NCBI RefSeq assembly: GCF_004345645.1
Contig: NZ_SLWS01000008.1
Location: 124,001-188,000, forward strand
Source of the DNA: Actinocrispum wychmicini
Lineage (GTDB): Bacteria > Actinomycetota > Actinomycetes > Mycobacteriales > Pseudonocardiaceae
Length of the DNA stretch: 64,000 nucleotides
Reading direction: 5' to 3'
The notes under the pieces were generated by a model that saw only the letters and a list, made by a program, of their open reading frames with translations, had not been told where the DNA came from and did no database searches. The number at the start of each line of letters is the position of its first letter. Position 1 is the stretch's first letter. The position numbers and the translations under genes were made by a program. Positions 25,072 through 33,208 of the stretch are shown piece by piece.

Positions 25072-26447
25072 CGGATTTCCTTTCGTCGCTGGAGAACGAG
25101 TCCCGCGACCACGGCGATCGCGGTGACGATGAGGGTGAGGACCAGGGACTCCCGTTTGCCCGTGTCGTTGCCCATGCCGAGGATCACCGCGGCGAGCACG
25201 ACGAGCACCAGGCCGGACAGGTACGGGAAGCCCCACATCCGCACGGACAGGGTGTCCTCGGCGCCGGTCCGCCGCAGTCGCAGCCGGCCGCGGATCTGCG
25301 TGACCGTGATGCACAGGTACACCACCACCGCCACGGCGCCGGACGAGTTGAGCAGGAACTGGAAGATGACCTCGGTCGGCAGGAAGTAGTTGGCCGCCAC
25401 GGTCACGAACCCGACCGCGGACGAGATGAGCACCCCGGCCGCCGGCACGGTCCGCGCGTTGAGGCGCGCGAAAATCGCCGGAGCCTCGCCACGGCTCGCC
25501 ATCGAGTACAGCATGCGCGAGGACGCGTAGACGCCGGAGTTGAGGCACGACAGCACGGCCGTCAGAACGATCAGGTCCATCACTGTGCCGGCGCCTGGAA
25601 TACCCAGGTTCTTGAGCACCGCGGTGTACGGACTTGCCGTCACCTCCGTCGAGTTCCACGGCAACAAGGTGACGACGACGAAGATCGACCCGATGTAGAA
25701 CACCAGGATCCGCCACACGACACTGCGCATGCTGCGGCGGACCGCCTCGGCCGGGCGTTGGGCCTCGCCGGCCGCGACCGTGATCACCTCGGTGCCGAAG
25801 AACGACAGGAAGACCGCCAGCATCGCGGCCATCACCGCGCTGAGGCCGTGCGGCAGGAACCCACCCTGTCCGGTGAGGTTGTCCAAGCCGGGCGCGGCCC
25901 GGCCGGGGAACAGGCCGAGGATCGCGACCAGGCCGAGCGCGATGAACACGACGATCGCGCACACCTTGATCAGCGCGAACCAGAACTCGAACCGCCCGAA
26001 CGACCGGACGCTGACCAGGTTCACCCCGGTGAGCACGCACATGAACACCAGTGCGGCCAGCCAGGACGGCACGCCGGGCACCAGGCGGTGCGCGATCGCG
26101 GCGCCGGCGATGGCCTCGAAGCCGATGATCACGCACCAGTGGTAGGCGTAGAGCCAGCCGATGGCCAGGCCCGCCCAGTGGCCGATCTCGCGGCCGGCGT
26201 ACGTGGAGAACGAGCCGCTGTCCGGGGCGGCGACCGCCAGTTCGGCGAGCATGCGCATGACCAGGACCACCACCGCGCCGACCACGCCGTACGCGATCAG
26301 CACGCCGGGGCCGGCGGTCCTGATCGCGGACCCGCTGCCGACGAACAGGCCGGCGCCGATCACGCCGCCGATCGCGATCATGGTCATCTGCCTGATCGAC
26401 AGGCTGTGCCGTAACGACTGGCCGGTCACTGGTGTCTCGGTAGCCAT
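25068..26447 (-). CDS. APC-family amino acid permease
   Basis: 459 residues with about 12 membrane segments. The N-terminal RQMTMIAIGGVIGAGLFVGSG and the AELAVAAPDSGSFSTYAGREIG segments are signatures of the GABA/aromatic/proline permease group. It is the first gene of a two-gene operon with the aminotransferase and is divergent from the RpiR regulator across an interval with strong palindromes. It imports an amino acid by proton symport; identity unknown. Confidence 0.93.
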   Translation of the reverse strand: MATETPVTGQSLRHSLSIRQMTMIAIGGVIGAGLFVGSGSAIRTAGPGVLIAYGVVGAVVVLVMRMLAELAVAAPDSGSFSTYAGREIGHWAGLAIGWLYAYHWCVIIGFEAIAGAAIAHRLVPGVPSWLAALVFMCVLTGVNLVSVRSFGRFEFWFALIKVCAIVVFIALGLVAILGLFPGRAAPGLDNLTGQGGFLPHGLSAVMAAMLAVFLSFFGTEVITVAAGEAQRPAEAVRRSMRSVVWRILVFYIGSIFVVVTLLPWNSTEVTASPYTAVLKNLGIPGAGTVMDLIVLTAVLSCLNSGVYASSRMLYSMASRGEAPAIFARLNARTVPAAGVLISSAVGFVTVAANYFLPTEVIFQFLLNSSGAVAVVVYLCITVTQIRGRLRLRRTGAEDTLSVRMWGFPYLSGLVLVVLAAVILGMGNDTGKRESLVLTLIVTAIAVVAGLVLQRRKEIR

Positions 26448-26510
26448 AGGGGCTCCTCAGGGGGCGGACCGGACTGATGGCCCCCGAGTGTGGCCGACCC
26501 GACCCTGATG

Positions 26511-26545
26511 CGCAATGATCATTGCGTCAGTCTAGCAAAACGCAA
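26511..26545. promoter_or_regulatory. Candidate RpiR operators between divergent genes
   Basis: CGCAATGATCATTGCG (26511-26526) is a perfect 16-bp palindrome. Its right half TTGCG (26522-26526) is mirrored again by CGCAA at 26541-26545. The sites lie 64 to 98 bases from the permease start (26447) and 27 to 61 bases from the regulator start (26572), fit for joint control. Confidence 0.6.
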
Positions 26546-26571
26546 GATATGTTCCGTGAGAGGCTCAGTGC

Positions 26572-27450
26572 GTGGAAACTGTGCCGCCGGCCGGCTACGA
26601 CCAACTCGCCGACCTGCTCCGGACCCGATGGCCGAAGCTGGCCGCCGGGCAGCGCCGGATCGCGAACCTGCTGCTCACCGACCCCGAGGGCACCGCGTTC
26701 CGGAGCATCTCGGAGACCGCCAAGCTGGCCGAGGTGCACGAGTCGTCCCTGGTCCGCTTCGCTGCCGCACTCGGCCTGTCCGGCTACCCGGCGCTGGCCC
26801 AGCTGTGCCGGGCCCAGCTCGCCGAGCAGGCCCAGCTCGTCCGCCGGTTCGAGCAGGCCGGCGAGCACAGCGGCCCGGACACGCTGCTCGCCGCCGTCGC
26901 CGAACACGACGGCCGGAACCTGGCGCGGACGTTCGCCATGATCGACCCGGCCCGGTGGCAGCGAGCGGTCGAGATGCTGGCGGACGCCCCGGCCGTTTCC
27001 GTGATCGGCCTGCGCAAGTGCTTCACCGTGGCGTACCTGCTGAACTACCTGCTGCACGTGGCCCGGCCCGGCGTCCGCCAACTGGCCACCACACCCGGCC
27101 TGCTGGTGGACGACCTGCGCGATCTGTCCGAAGGCGACACTTTGGTGGCCGTCTCGATCCACAGGTACACAGCGGACACCGTGCGCGCGCTCGCGTACGC
27201 GAAAGCCCACGGCCTGCAAACAATCGCGCTCACCGACAACGCGGGCTCACCCCTGGCCGAACACGCCGACGTCACCCTGTACATCGAAACCAGCGGGGTG
27301 ACGATCATGCGGTCGCTCACCGCGTTCATCGCCGTGGTCCAAGCGTTGGCTACGGACGTGGCCGTGCGGCTCGGCGGCAACACACGCGCCGAGCTGCTGG
27401 CCGACGAGAAACTGTTGGAGGACTTCGACGTCTACTTCGACCGGGGGTGA
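26572..27450 (+). CDS. MurR/RpiR-family transcriptional regulator
   Basis: 292 residues, GTG start. The N-terminal HTH_6 domain (GQRRIANLLLTDPEGTAFRSISETAKLAEVHESSLVRF with its conserved Gly-Tyr-x-Gly-like LGLSGYPAL) is followed by a SIS sugar-phosphate-binding domain (SVIGLRKCFTVAYLL, then VAVSIHRYTADTVRAL and IALTDNAGSPLAEHAD). It is divergent from an amino acid permease/aminotransferase operon and probably regulates it and itself via the palindromes in between. Confidence 0.9.
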   Translation: METVPPAGYDQLADLLRTRWPKLAAGQRRIANLLLTDPEGTAFRSISETAKLAEVHESSLVRFAAALGLSGYPALAQLCRAQLAEQAQLVRRFEQAGEHSGPDTLLAAVAEHDGRNLARTFAMIDPARWQRAVEMLADAPAVSVIGLRKCFTVAYLLNYLLHVARPGVRQLATTPGLLVDDLRDLSEGDTLVAVSIHRYTADTVRALAYAKAHGLQTIALTDNAGSPLAEHADVTLYIETSGVTIMRSLTAFIAVVQALATDVAVRLGGNTRAELLADEKLLEDFDVYFDRG

Positions 27451-27453
27451 CGC

Positions 27454-28263
27454 TCAGGACGTACGGAGCCGGCCCACGCCGGCGAGGATCTGGTCGCGTT
27501 CCGGGCCTTCGGTGCTGTCGCTGGGACCCGCCGGCCGCCAGTCCGCGGTGGCCACCACACCGGGGTCGACCAGGTCGAATCCGTCGAAGAAGGTCACGAA
27601 CTCGGCGCGGGTGCGCGGGTGGATCGGGTCCGCGCTGCGTTTCATCACCTCGACCATCGCGGCCATCTCGGCCGGTCGGGAGTCGGCCGTGAAGTGGGAC
27701 AGGGCCAGGTGGCTGCCGGGCGCGAGCGCGGTCCGGTAGCGGGCGAGCAGCGCGGCCGGGTCCTCGTCCGGCGGGACGAAGTGCAGGACGCCGACCATGA
27801 GCAGGCCGACCGGCTGCTGGAAGTCCAGCATTCGACGGGTGCGGTCCAGGATCCCCTCGACGTCACGGAGGTCCCCGCGGACGATGGTCGCGTTGTCGTT
27901 GTTGCCGAGGAGCATCTCGCTGTGGCTCACCGCGATGGGGTCCCGGTCGACGTACACCACGCGGGCCGCCGGGTCGGTGTTCTGGGCGATCTGGTGCACG
28001 TTGCCGACCGTGGGGATGCCGGACCCGATGTCCAGGAACTGTCGGATCCCCTGCTCGGCGAGGTGGACGACGGCCCGGCGGAGGAACGCGCGGTTGAGCC
28101 GGGCGATGTCCCGGGACCCGGGCAGCGCCTGGTCGAACCGTTCCGCGATCTCCCGGTCGGCCTCGAAGTTGTGCCCACCGCCCAGCAGGTAGTCATAGAT
28201 CCGGGCCGAGCTCGGCTTGGCGGTGTCGACATCGTCCGGGATCCACGTCTGCGGCTCGACCAT
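27454..28263 (-). CDS. SAM-dependent methyltransferase of the actinobacterial PF04672 (DUF574) type
   Basis: 269 residues. The N-terminus (PSSARIYDYLLGGGHNFEADREIAER) and the SAM site QFLDIGSGIPTVGNVHQIAQ are diagnostic for this actinobacteria-rich family; VVYVDRDPIAVSH is the acidic loop, and GVLHFVPPDEDP and LSHFTAD follow. Function of most members is not known; some lie in secondary metabolic clusters. It converges with the RpiR gene, with three bases between stops. Confidence 0.88.
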   Translation of the reverse strand: MVEPQTWIPDDVDTAKPSSARIYDYLLGGGHNFEADREIAERFDQALPGSRDIARLNRAFLRRAVVHLAEQGIRQFLDIGSGIPTVGNVHQIAQNTDPAARVVYVDRDPIAVSHSEMLLGNNDNATIVRGDLRDVEGILDRTRRMLDFQQPVGLLMVGVLHFVPPDEDPAALLARYRTALAPGSHLALSHFTADSRPAEMAAMVEVMKRSADPIHPRTRAEFVTFFDGFDLVDPGVVATADWRPAGPSDSTEGPERDQILAGVGRLRTS

Positions 28264-28338
28264 GTGCCGAACCTACCCGCCGCGCGCCGCGCCAACCGGG
28301 TGAACCCTCGGTAACGGTCGGAACCGATCATCGGTGGT

Positions 28339-29415
28339 GTGCGTCATCCAGGTGTGAGTCAGACACAGCGCGTGGTCTGGTTGTCGAAGGCCGCCTACTG
28401 GGCATGGGGTGTGGCAGCGGTGGCGACCGTGGCCGCCGGATGGCACATCTGGGGGATCACGGACACGCCGGAGCGCCCGTTCTTCTGGGTGATCACCGTC
28501 CTGGACCTGCTGGTCGCGGTCACGGCACTGGGAGTTGGGCTGCAGTGGCCGCGGTACGCGGTGTTCGACGCCGAAGGGATCGTGCTGCACAGAAAGCGGA
28601 TCCGGTACGAGGCGATCACCGAACTGCGGCTCGGTGACGTGTCCGCCAAGCCGTTCTGGCTGGCGGCCTGGCTCCCGACGTCCCTGCTGGGCGGGTTGAT
28701 CGTCGCGCTGATCCCGGCCGACACGTTCGACCGGCAGGTCGTCGAGATCGGCACCGAGAACCGGCGCGCCCGGCTGCGTTGGCGCGGCAATGTCCCGCAT
28801 GACGACTTCGTCGCGGCCGTCCGGGAGAGCCGGCCCGACCTGGAGATCACCTACGGGGTCGACCGGAGGACCGTCGCGGTCGACTTCACACCGAGGCTGT
28901 CCATCGGCGGCGGGCTGCTCGTGGCCGGGCTGGCCGCGTGGGTGCTGTTCGCCGGCGTGCTCAGTGTCCAGCTGTTCGACCGGTCCACTGTGGATGGCCC
29001 GTACCCGTCCGCGGCCACCTCCAACGTGCTGCGTTCGGTCACCGCGGATCTCAAGGGGTACGCGCCGCTGCCCGGTGTCCCGGCCGAGTACAAGGAATGG
29101 CGTTGTGACAGGAACAACTACGCGTTCCTCGGCCCGTCGCCGGATGTGATCGACCTGCACATGAAGCTGGTCGCCGAAGACATGCCGCGGGCCATGGCGG
29201 ACGCGTACGAAGCGAAGCTCCGCAGCGACACCGGCATGGCGTCCTTCGACTACCTGCACCGCATCGATGACCCGGTCACCGACGTGGAGATCGACATTCC
29301 CGAGGTCAAAGGCCTGTACGTGGAGATCTCCACCGGCTGCGTGAGCCGGGCGGACCTCGGGCCGCTGCGCGACGACCTGACGAAGATGGCCGCCGCGCTC
29401 GGTGCCGCCGGCTAA
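28339..29415 (+). CDS. Membrane protein of unknown function
   Basis: 358 residues, not recognised. Two N-terminal membrane segments (about residues 15-35 and 50-70) are followed by a stretch (RYAVFDAEGIVLHRKRIRYE) that resembles a bacterial PH-like domain, a hydrophobic reentrant region near 110-130 (FWLAAWLPTSLLGGLIVALI), another membrane segment near 195-220, and a soluble C-terminal domain of about 140 residues. GTG starts at 28339 or 28354 are both possible. It stands alone between a methyltransferase and the oligopeptide ABC operon, whose last gene overlaps it by 4 bases at the 3' end. Confidence 0.7.
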   Translation: MRHPGVSQTQRVVWLSKAAYWAWGVAAVATVAAGWHIWGITDTPERPFFWVITVLDLLVAVTALGVGLQWPRYAVFDAEGIVLHRKRIRYEAITELRLGDVSAKPFWLAAWLPTSLLGGLIVALIPADTFDRQVVEIGTENRRARLRWRGNVPHDDFVAAVRESRPDLEITYGVDRRTVAVDFTPRLSIGGGLLVAGLAAWVLFAGVLSVQLFDRSTVDGPYPSAATSNVLRSVTADLKGYAPLPGVPAEYKEWRCDRNNYAFLGPSPDVIDLHMKLVAEDMPRAMADAYEAKLRSDTGMASFDYLHRIDDPVTDVEIDIPEVKGLYVEISTGCVSRADLGPLRDDLTKMAAALGAAG

Positions 29416-30422
29416 CGCGAGGGCTCGACCAGCCGGGGACCGGTGCCGTCCTCGCTGACGAGGTGACACGCCACCAAAGAGCCGTTCGAGCCGACCGGGC
29501 GCAGCGGCGGAACGTCCGTGCGGCAGCGGTCTTCGGCGACCGGGCAACGGGTGTGGAACCGGCAGCCGCTCGGTGGCCGGACCGGGCTGGGGACGTCGCC
29601 GCCCAGGATGATCCGGGCCCGTTTGCGCTGCACAGGCGGGTCGGGGATGGGCGCGGCGGACAGCAGTGCCTGGGTGTACGGGTGGCGTGGGGCGGCGAAC
29701 AGCGAGGCTCGGTCGGACACTTCCACCAGCCGGCCGAGGTACATGACCGCGATCCGCTGGGCGAGGAACTCGACGGCGGCGAGGTCGTGCGTGATGAACA
29801 GGCACGCGAACCGCAGTTCGGCCTGTAGGCGGGCGATGAGATTCAGCACCGACGCCTGCACCGAGACGTCCAGGGCCGACGTGGGTTCGTCGGCGACGAG
29901 CAGCGCGGGACCGGCCGACAGCGCCCTGGCCAGGCTCACTCGTTGGCGTTGCCCACCGGACAGTTCGTGCGGGTAGCGGGTGCCCACTTCGGGGCGCAGG
30001 CCGACCTGGTCCAACAGTTCGCTGAGCCGGTCCCGGCGGGTGGCCGCGGTGCCGATGTGGTGCAGGCGCAACGGTTCGGTGACGATGTCGGCGACCGACA
30101 TCCTGGGGTTCAACGAGGACGACGGGTCCTGGAAGACGATGTTGAAGAACCGCCGCATCCGGCGGACCTGCCGGCGCCGCATCGGCCCGATGTCCACGCC
30201 GCCGACGAGCACCTGGCCCGCGGTGACGGTCTCCAGCCGGACCGCGCAGCGGCCGAGGGTGGTCTTGCCGCTGCCGGACTCGCCGACCAGGCCGAGCACC
30301 TCGCCGGGGACCAGGGTGAGACTGACCCCGTCGACCGCGCGCACCGCCTGCGGTCCGCTGCCGAAGTGTTTGACCAGGTCAACCAGTTCCAGTACGGGCG
30401 CCGCTGAGTCCAGTTCGCTCAT
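29412..30422 (-). CDS. Oligopeptide ABC transporter ATP-binding protein, OppF/DppF type
   Basis: 336 residues from the ATG at 30422, which has GGAGGG just upstream; the frame stays open to 30518 inside the preceding gene. Walker A GESGSGKTTLGR near residue 53, Q-loop FQDPSSSLNP, signature LSGGQRQRVSLA, Walker B LLVADEPTSAL, and a C-terminal oligopeptide domain with CRFHTRCPVAEDRC. Its start lies 44 bases inside the OppD-type gene. It is the last gene of a five-gene operon and forms the ATPase heterodimer with OppD. Confidence 0.93.
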   Translation of the reverse strand: MSELDSAAPVLELVDLVKHFGSGPQAVRAVDGVSLTLVPGEVLGLVGESGSGKTTLGRCAVRLETVTAGQVLVGGVDIGPMRRRQVRRMRRFFNIVFQDPSSSLNPRMSVADIVTEPLRLHHIGTAATRRDRLSELLDQVGLRPEVGTRYPHELSGGQRQRVSLARALSAGPALLVADEPTSALDVSVQASVLNLIARLQAELRFACLFITHDLAAVEFLAQRIAVMYLGRLVEVSDRASLFAAPRHPYTQALLSAAPIPDPPVQRKRARIILGGDVPSPVRPPSGCRFHTRCPVAEDRCRTDVPPLRPVGSNGSLVACHLVSEDGTGPRLVEPSR

Positions 30423-31395
30423 CAACCCTCCCTCCCAGGGGATACCAGCACGCCACGGGATGCCCGACTGGGCCAGGAGCCAGCGTCGGCCTGCTCGCGC
30501 GGCAACGTTCCTGAACATGGCCGCACCGGTCGGCGAACGTGCACACGTCCTCCGCCGACCGCAACACGGGCACCAGCCCGGGGATCTCCCGAAGCCCGCC
30601 GTCGGCGCGCCGGGCCGGGTTGGGGACCGCGTCGAGCAGGCCGCGGGTGTACGGGTGCGACGGTGTCGCGAACAGACTGTCTACTTTGGACTCTTCAATG
30701 ATCCGGCCGGCGTACATCACCACCACCCGGTCGGCGATGTCGGCCACCACACCGAGGTCGTGCGTGATCAGCAGCACCGCCGTGCCGGTTTCGGCGCTCA
30801 ACGTCCGCAGCAGGTCCAGGATGTCGGCCTGGATGGTCACGTCCAACGCCGTGGTCGGCTCGTCGGCGACGAGCAGCGTCGGCCGGCACGCCAACGCCAT
30901 CGCGATCATCACCCGTTGCCGCATACCGCCGGACAGCTGGTGCGGGTACTCCCGCAGCCGTCGGTGCGGCTCCGGGATGCCGACCTGCTCGAACAGTTCC
31001 AGCGCCCGCTTCCGGGCCCCGGCGCGGGCCATCCGCTGGTGCCGGTAGAGTACCTCACGGATCTGCCTGCCCACGGTCATGACCGGGTTGAGCGAGGTCA
31101 TCGGCTCCTGGAAGACGTACGCGATCTCCTTGCCGCGCACCGAACTCAGCCGGTTCTCCGACAGGCCGAGCAGCTCCCGGCCGGTCAGCCGGACCGAGCC
31201 CCGCACCTCGGCGTTGGCCGGCAGCAGACCGGTCAGCGCCATCGCGGTCACCGACTTGCCACACCCCGATTCTCCCACCAGGGCAAGGACTTCACGCTCG
31301 GCCACGGTGAACGACGCGGTGTCCACGGCGAGGACCGGGCCGTCCTCGGTGCGGAACCGGACGGTGAGACCGTCGACGGACATCAGTGGTGTCAT
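30379..31395 (-). CDS. Oligopeptide ABC transporter ATP-binding protein, OppD/DppD type
   Basis: 338 residues from the ATG at 31395 with AAGGA upstream; the ATG overlaps the permease stop (ATGA). Walker A GESGCGKSVTA, Q-loop FQEPMTSLNPVMTVGRQI, signature LSGGMRQRVMIA, Walker B LLVADEPTTAL, and the C-terminal Cys-containing segment CTFADRCGHVQERC of the OppD/F family. Partner of the OppF-type protein encoded next. Confidence 0.93.
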   Translation of the reverse strand: MTPLMSVDGLTVRFRTEDGPVLAVDTASFTVAEREVLALVGESGCGKSVTAMALTGLLPANAEVRGSVRLTGRELLGLSENRLSSVRGKEIAYVFQEPMTSLNPVMTVGRQIREVLYRHQRMARAGARKRALELFEQVGIPEPHRRLREYPHQLSGGMRQRVMIAMALACRPTLLVADEPTTALDVTIQADILDLLRTLSAETGTAVLLITHDLGVVADIADRVVVMYAGRIIEESKVDSLFATPSHPYTRGLLDAVPNPARRADGGLREIPGLVPVLRSAEDVCTFADRCGHVQERCRASRPTLAPGPVGHPVACWYPLGGRVDERTGLSGARTGTG

Positions 31396-32255
31396 CGGCG
31401 TTCCTTGGGGTCCAGGGCGTCCCGCAGGCCGTCGCCGAGCAGGTTCAACGCCAGCGTCAGCACCACGATCACCAGCCCGGGGAACACCGCCATCCACGGA
31501 CCGTCGTGGTAGAACTGCTGGGCGTTGGCGAGCATCACGCCGAGTGACGGCGTCGGCGGCCGGACTCCGAGGCCGAGGAACGACAACACCGCCTCGCCGA
31601 TCACCGCCATCGGCACGTACACGGTCGCCTGCACCAGAATGGCGTTCACCGCGTTGGGCAGGATGTGCCGGCGCAGCACGGTGAAGTCGCCGGCGCCGTT
31701 GGCGAACGCCGCGCCCACGTAGTCCAGTCCGCGTAATCGCAGGGTCTCCCCCCTGGTCACCCGGATCATCCCGGGGATCTGCGCGACCCCGATCGCGACC
31801 ACCGCGGTCAGCAGCGACGGGCCGAGGATCGCGGCCAGCCCGACCGCGAGGATCAGGAACGGGAACGCCAGCAACAGGTCGGTGAACCGGGACACGATCG
31901 GGTCGAGCCAGCCGTAGAACCCGGCGAGCAGCCCGAACGGCACCCCGATCAGCACGGACAGCACCACCGCCAAAGCGCCGACGATGACCGACACGCGCAG
32001 GCCGTAGAGCACCCTGGAGAGCTGGTCACGGCCGAGTTCGTCGGTGCCCAGCCAGTGCGCCAGGGACGGCGCCTGCGGCGATGGCGCGGTGAAATCCGGT
32101 GCGTCGTAAGCGAAAGGCGCGATCAGCGGCGCGAACACCGCGGCCGCCACCGCGACCAGGACCACGCCGAGCCCGACCACGGCCAACGGGTTGCGCAACA
32201 CCCGACGCAGCACCCGCCGGCGCATCGGCGGGTTGATGACCAGGACTTCGGTCAC
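31392..32255 (-). CDS. Oligopeptide ABC transporter permease, DppC type
   Basis: 287 residues from the GTG at 32255, which overlaps the DppB-type stop (GTGA). An N-terminal membrane anchor (PLAVVGLGVVLVAVAAAVFAP) precedes the LGTDELGRDQLSRVLYGLRVS motif that marks DppC/OppC proteins, and the EAA loop is near residues 200-220 (YVGAAFANGAGDFTVLRRHI). It forms the channel with the DppB-type permease. Confidence 0.93.
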   Translation of the reverse strand: MTEVLVINPPMRRRVLRRVLRNPLAVVGLGVVLVAVAAAVFAPLIAPFAYDAPDFTAPSPQAPSLAHWLGTDELGRDQLSRVLYGLRVSVIVGALAVVLSVLIGVPFGLLAGFYGWLDPIVSRFTDLLLAFPFLILAVGLAAILGPSLLTAVVAIGVAQIPGMIRVTRGETLRLRGLDYVGAAFANGAGDFTVLRRHILPNAVNAILVQATVYVPMAVIGEAVLSFLGLGVRPPTPSLGVMLANAQQFYHDGPWMAVFPGLVIVVLTLALNLLGDGLRDALDPKERR

Positions 32256-33208
32256 AGCGCGGCACCCCCGATCCGGATCCGCGGGTCGATCACCGAGTAC
32301 AGCAGGTCGACCAGCAGGTTCAGCACGATGTACGCGGTCGCCGTGATCAGCACGACGCCCTGGATCAGCGGGTAGTCCCGGGTGAACACCGCGTCCAGGG
32401 TCAGCCGGCCGAAGCCGGGCAGCACGAAGATGGACTCGGTGACCACCGCGCCGGAGATCAGAATCCCCAGCTGCAGGCCGACGATCGTGGTGACCACGAT
32501 CAGGCTGTTGCGCAACGCGTGCCCGAAGACGACCTGGCGTCGGGACAGGCCCTTGGCGCGGGCGGTCCGGACGAAGTCGGCGGTCAGCGACTCCAGCATG
32601 GCCGACCGGGTCTGCCGCATGATCACCGCGGCGATCGCCGAGCCGAGCACGATCGCCGGCATGACCATGTGCCGCAGGTTGTCCGCCGGGTCGTCGAAGA
32701 ACGGCACGAACCCGGACGCCGGCAGCACCCCGAGGGAGATCGCGAAGAAGAGAATGCCCATCTGGCCGAACCAGAAGTTCGGAATGGACAGTCCGAGCAG
32801 CGCCACCGAGTTCGCCGCCCACTCCAGCGGGCCGCGCCTGCGTACGGCCGCGACCACACCAGCGATCAGTCCGATGAGGATGGCGACGAGCATGGCCAGC
32901 AGTGCCAGCTCCACCGTGATGGGCAACGCGTGCGCCACGGTGTCGGTGACCGGCAGCCCGGTGCGCACGGACGTGCCCAGGTCGCCGGTGAACACTTTGC
33001 CGATGTACCGGCCGAACTGCACCGGCAGCGGCTGGTCGAACCCGTACTGGTGGCGGACCTCGGCGATGGCCGCCGGGTCCGCCTCCTCGCCGGCGAGCGT
33101 CCTGGCCGGGTCGCCCGGCAGCGCGCGGATGCCGAAGAACACCACCACGATCGCGAGGAACAGGGTGATGAGCGACTCGACCAGGCGGCGAACCAGGTAG
33201 CGACCCAT
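32252..33208 (-). CDS. Oligopeptide ABC transporter permease, DppB type
   Basis: 318 residues. N-terminal MGRYLVRRLVESLITLFLA and GDPARTLAGEEADP are typical of DppB/OppB. The EAA loop TADFVRTARAKGLSRRQVVFGHALRNSL is near residue 220, and FVLPGFGRLTLDAVFTRDYPLIQG follows. The ATG shares one base with the TAA stop of the binding-protein gene. Confidence 0.93.
   Translation of the reverse strand: MGRYLVRRLVESLITLFLAIVVVFFGIRALPGDPARTLAGEEADPAAIAEVRHQYGFDQPLPVQFGRYIGKVFTGDLGTSVRTGLPVTDTVAHALPITVELALLAMLVAILIGLIAGVVAAVRRRGPLEWAANSVALLGLSIPNFWFGQMGILFFAISLGVLPASGFVPFFDDPADNLRHMVMPAIVLGSAIAAVIMRQTRSAMLESLTADFVRTARAKGLSRRQVVFGHALRNSLIVVTTIVGLQLGILISGAVVTESIFVLPGFGRLTLDAVFTRDYPLIQGVVLITATAYIVLNLLVDLLYSVIDPRIRIGGAAL

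Noticed and set aside
28339..29415. Membrane protein as a transporter component of the adjacent ABC operon
   Set aside because: It lies on the other strand and has no permease or ATPase motif; the 4-base overlap is only at the 3' ends.
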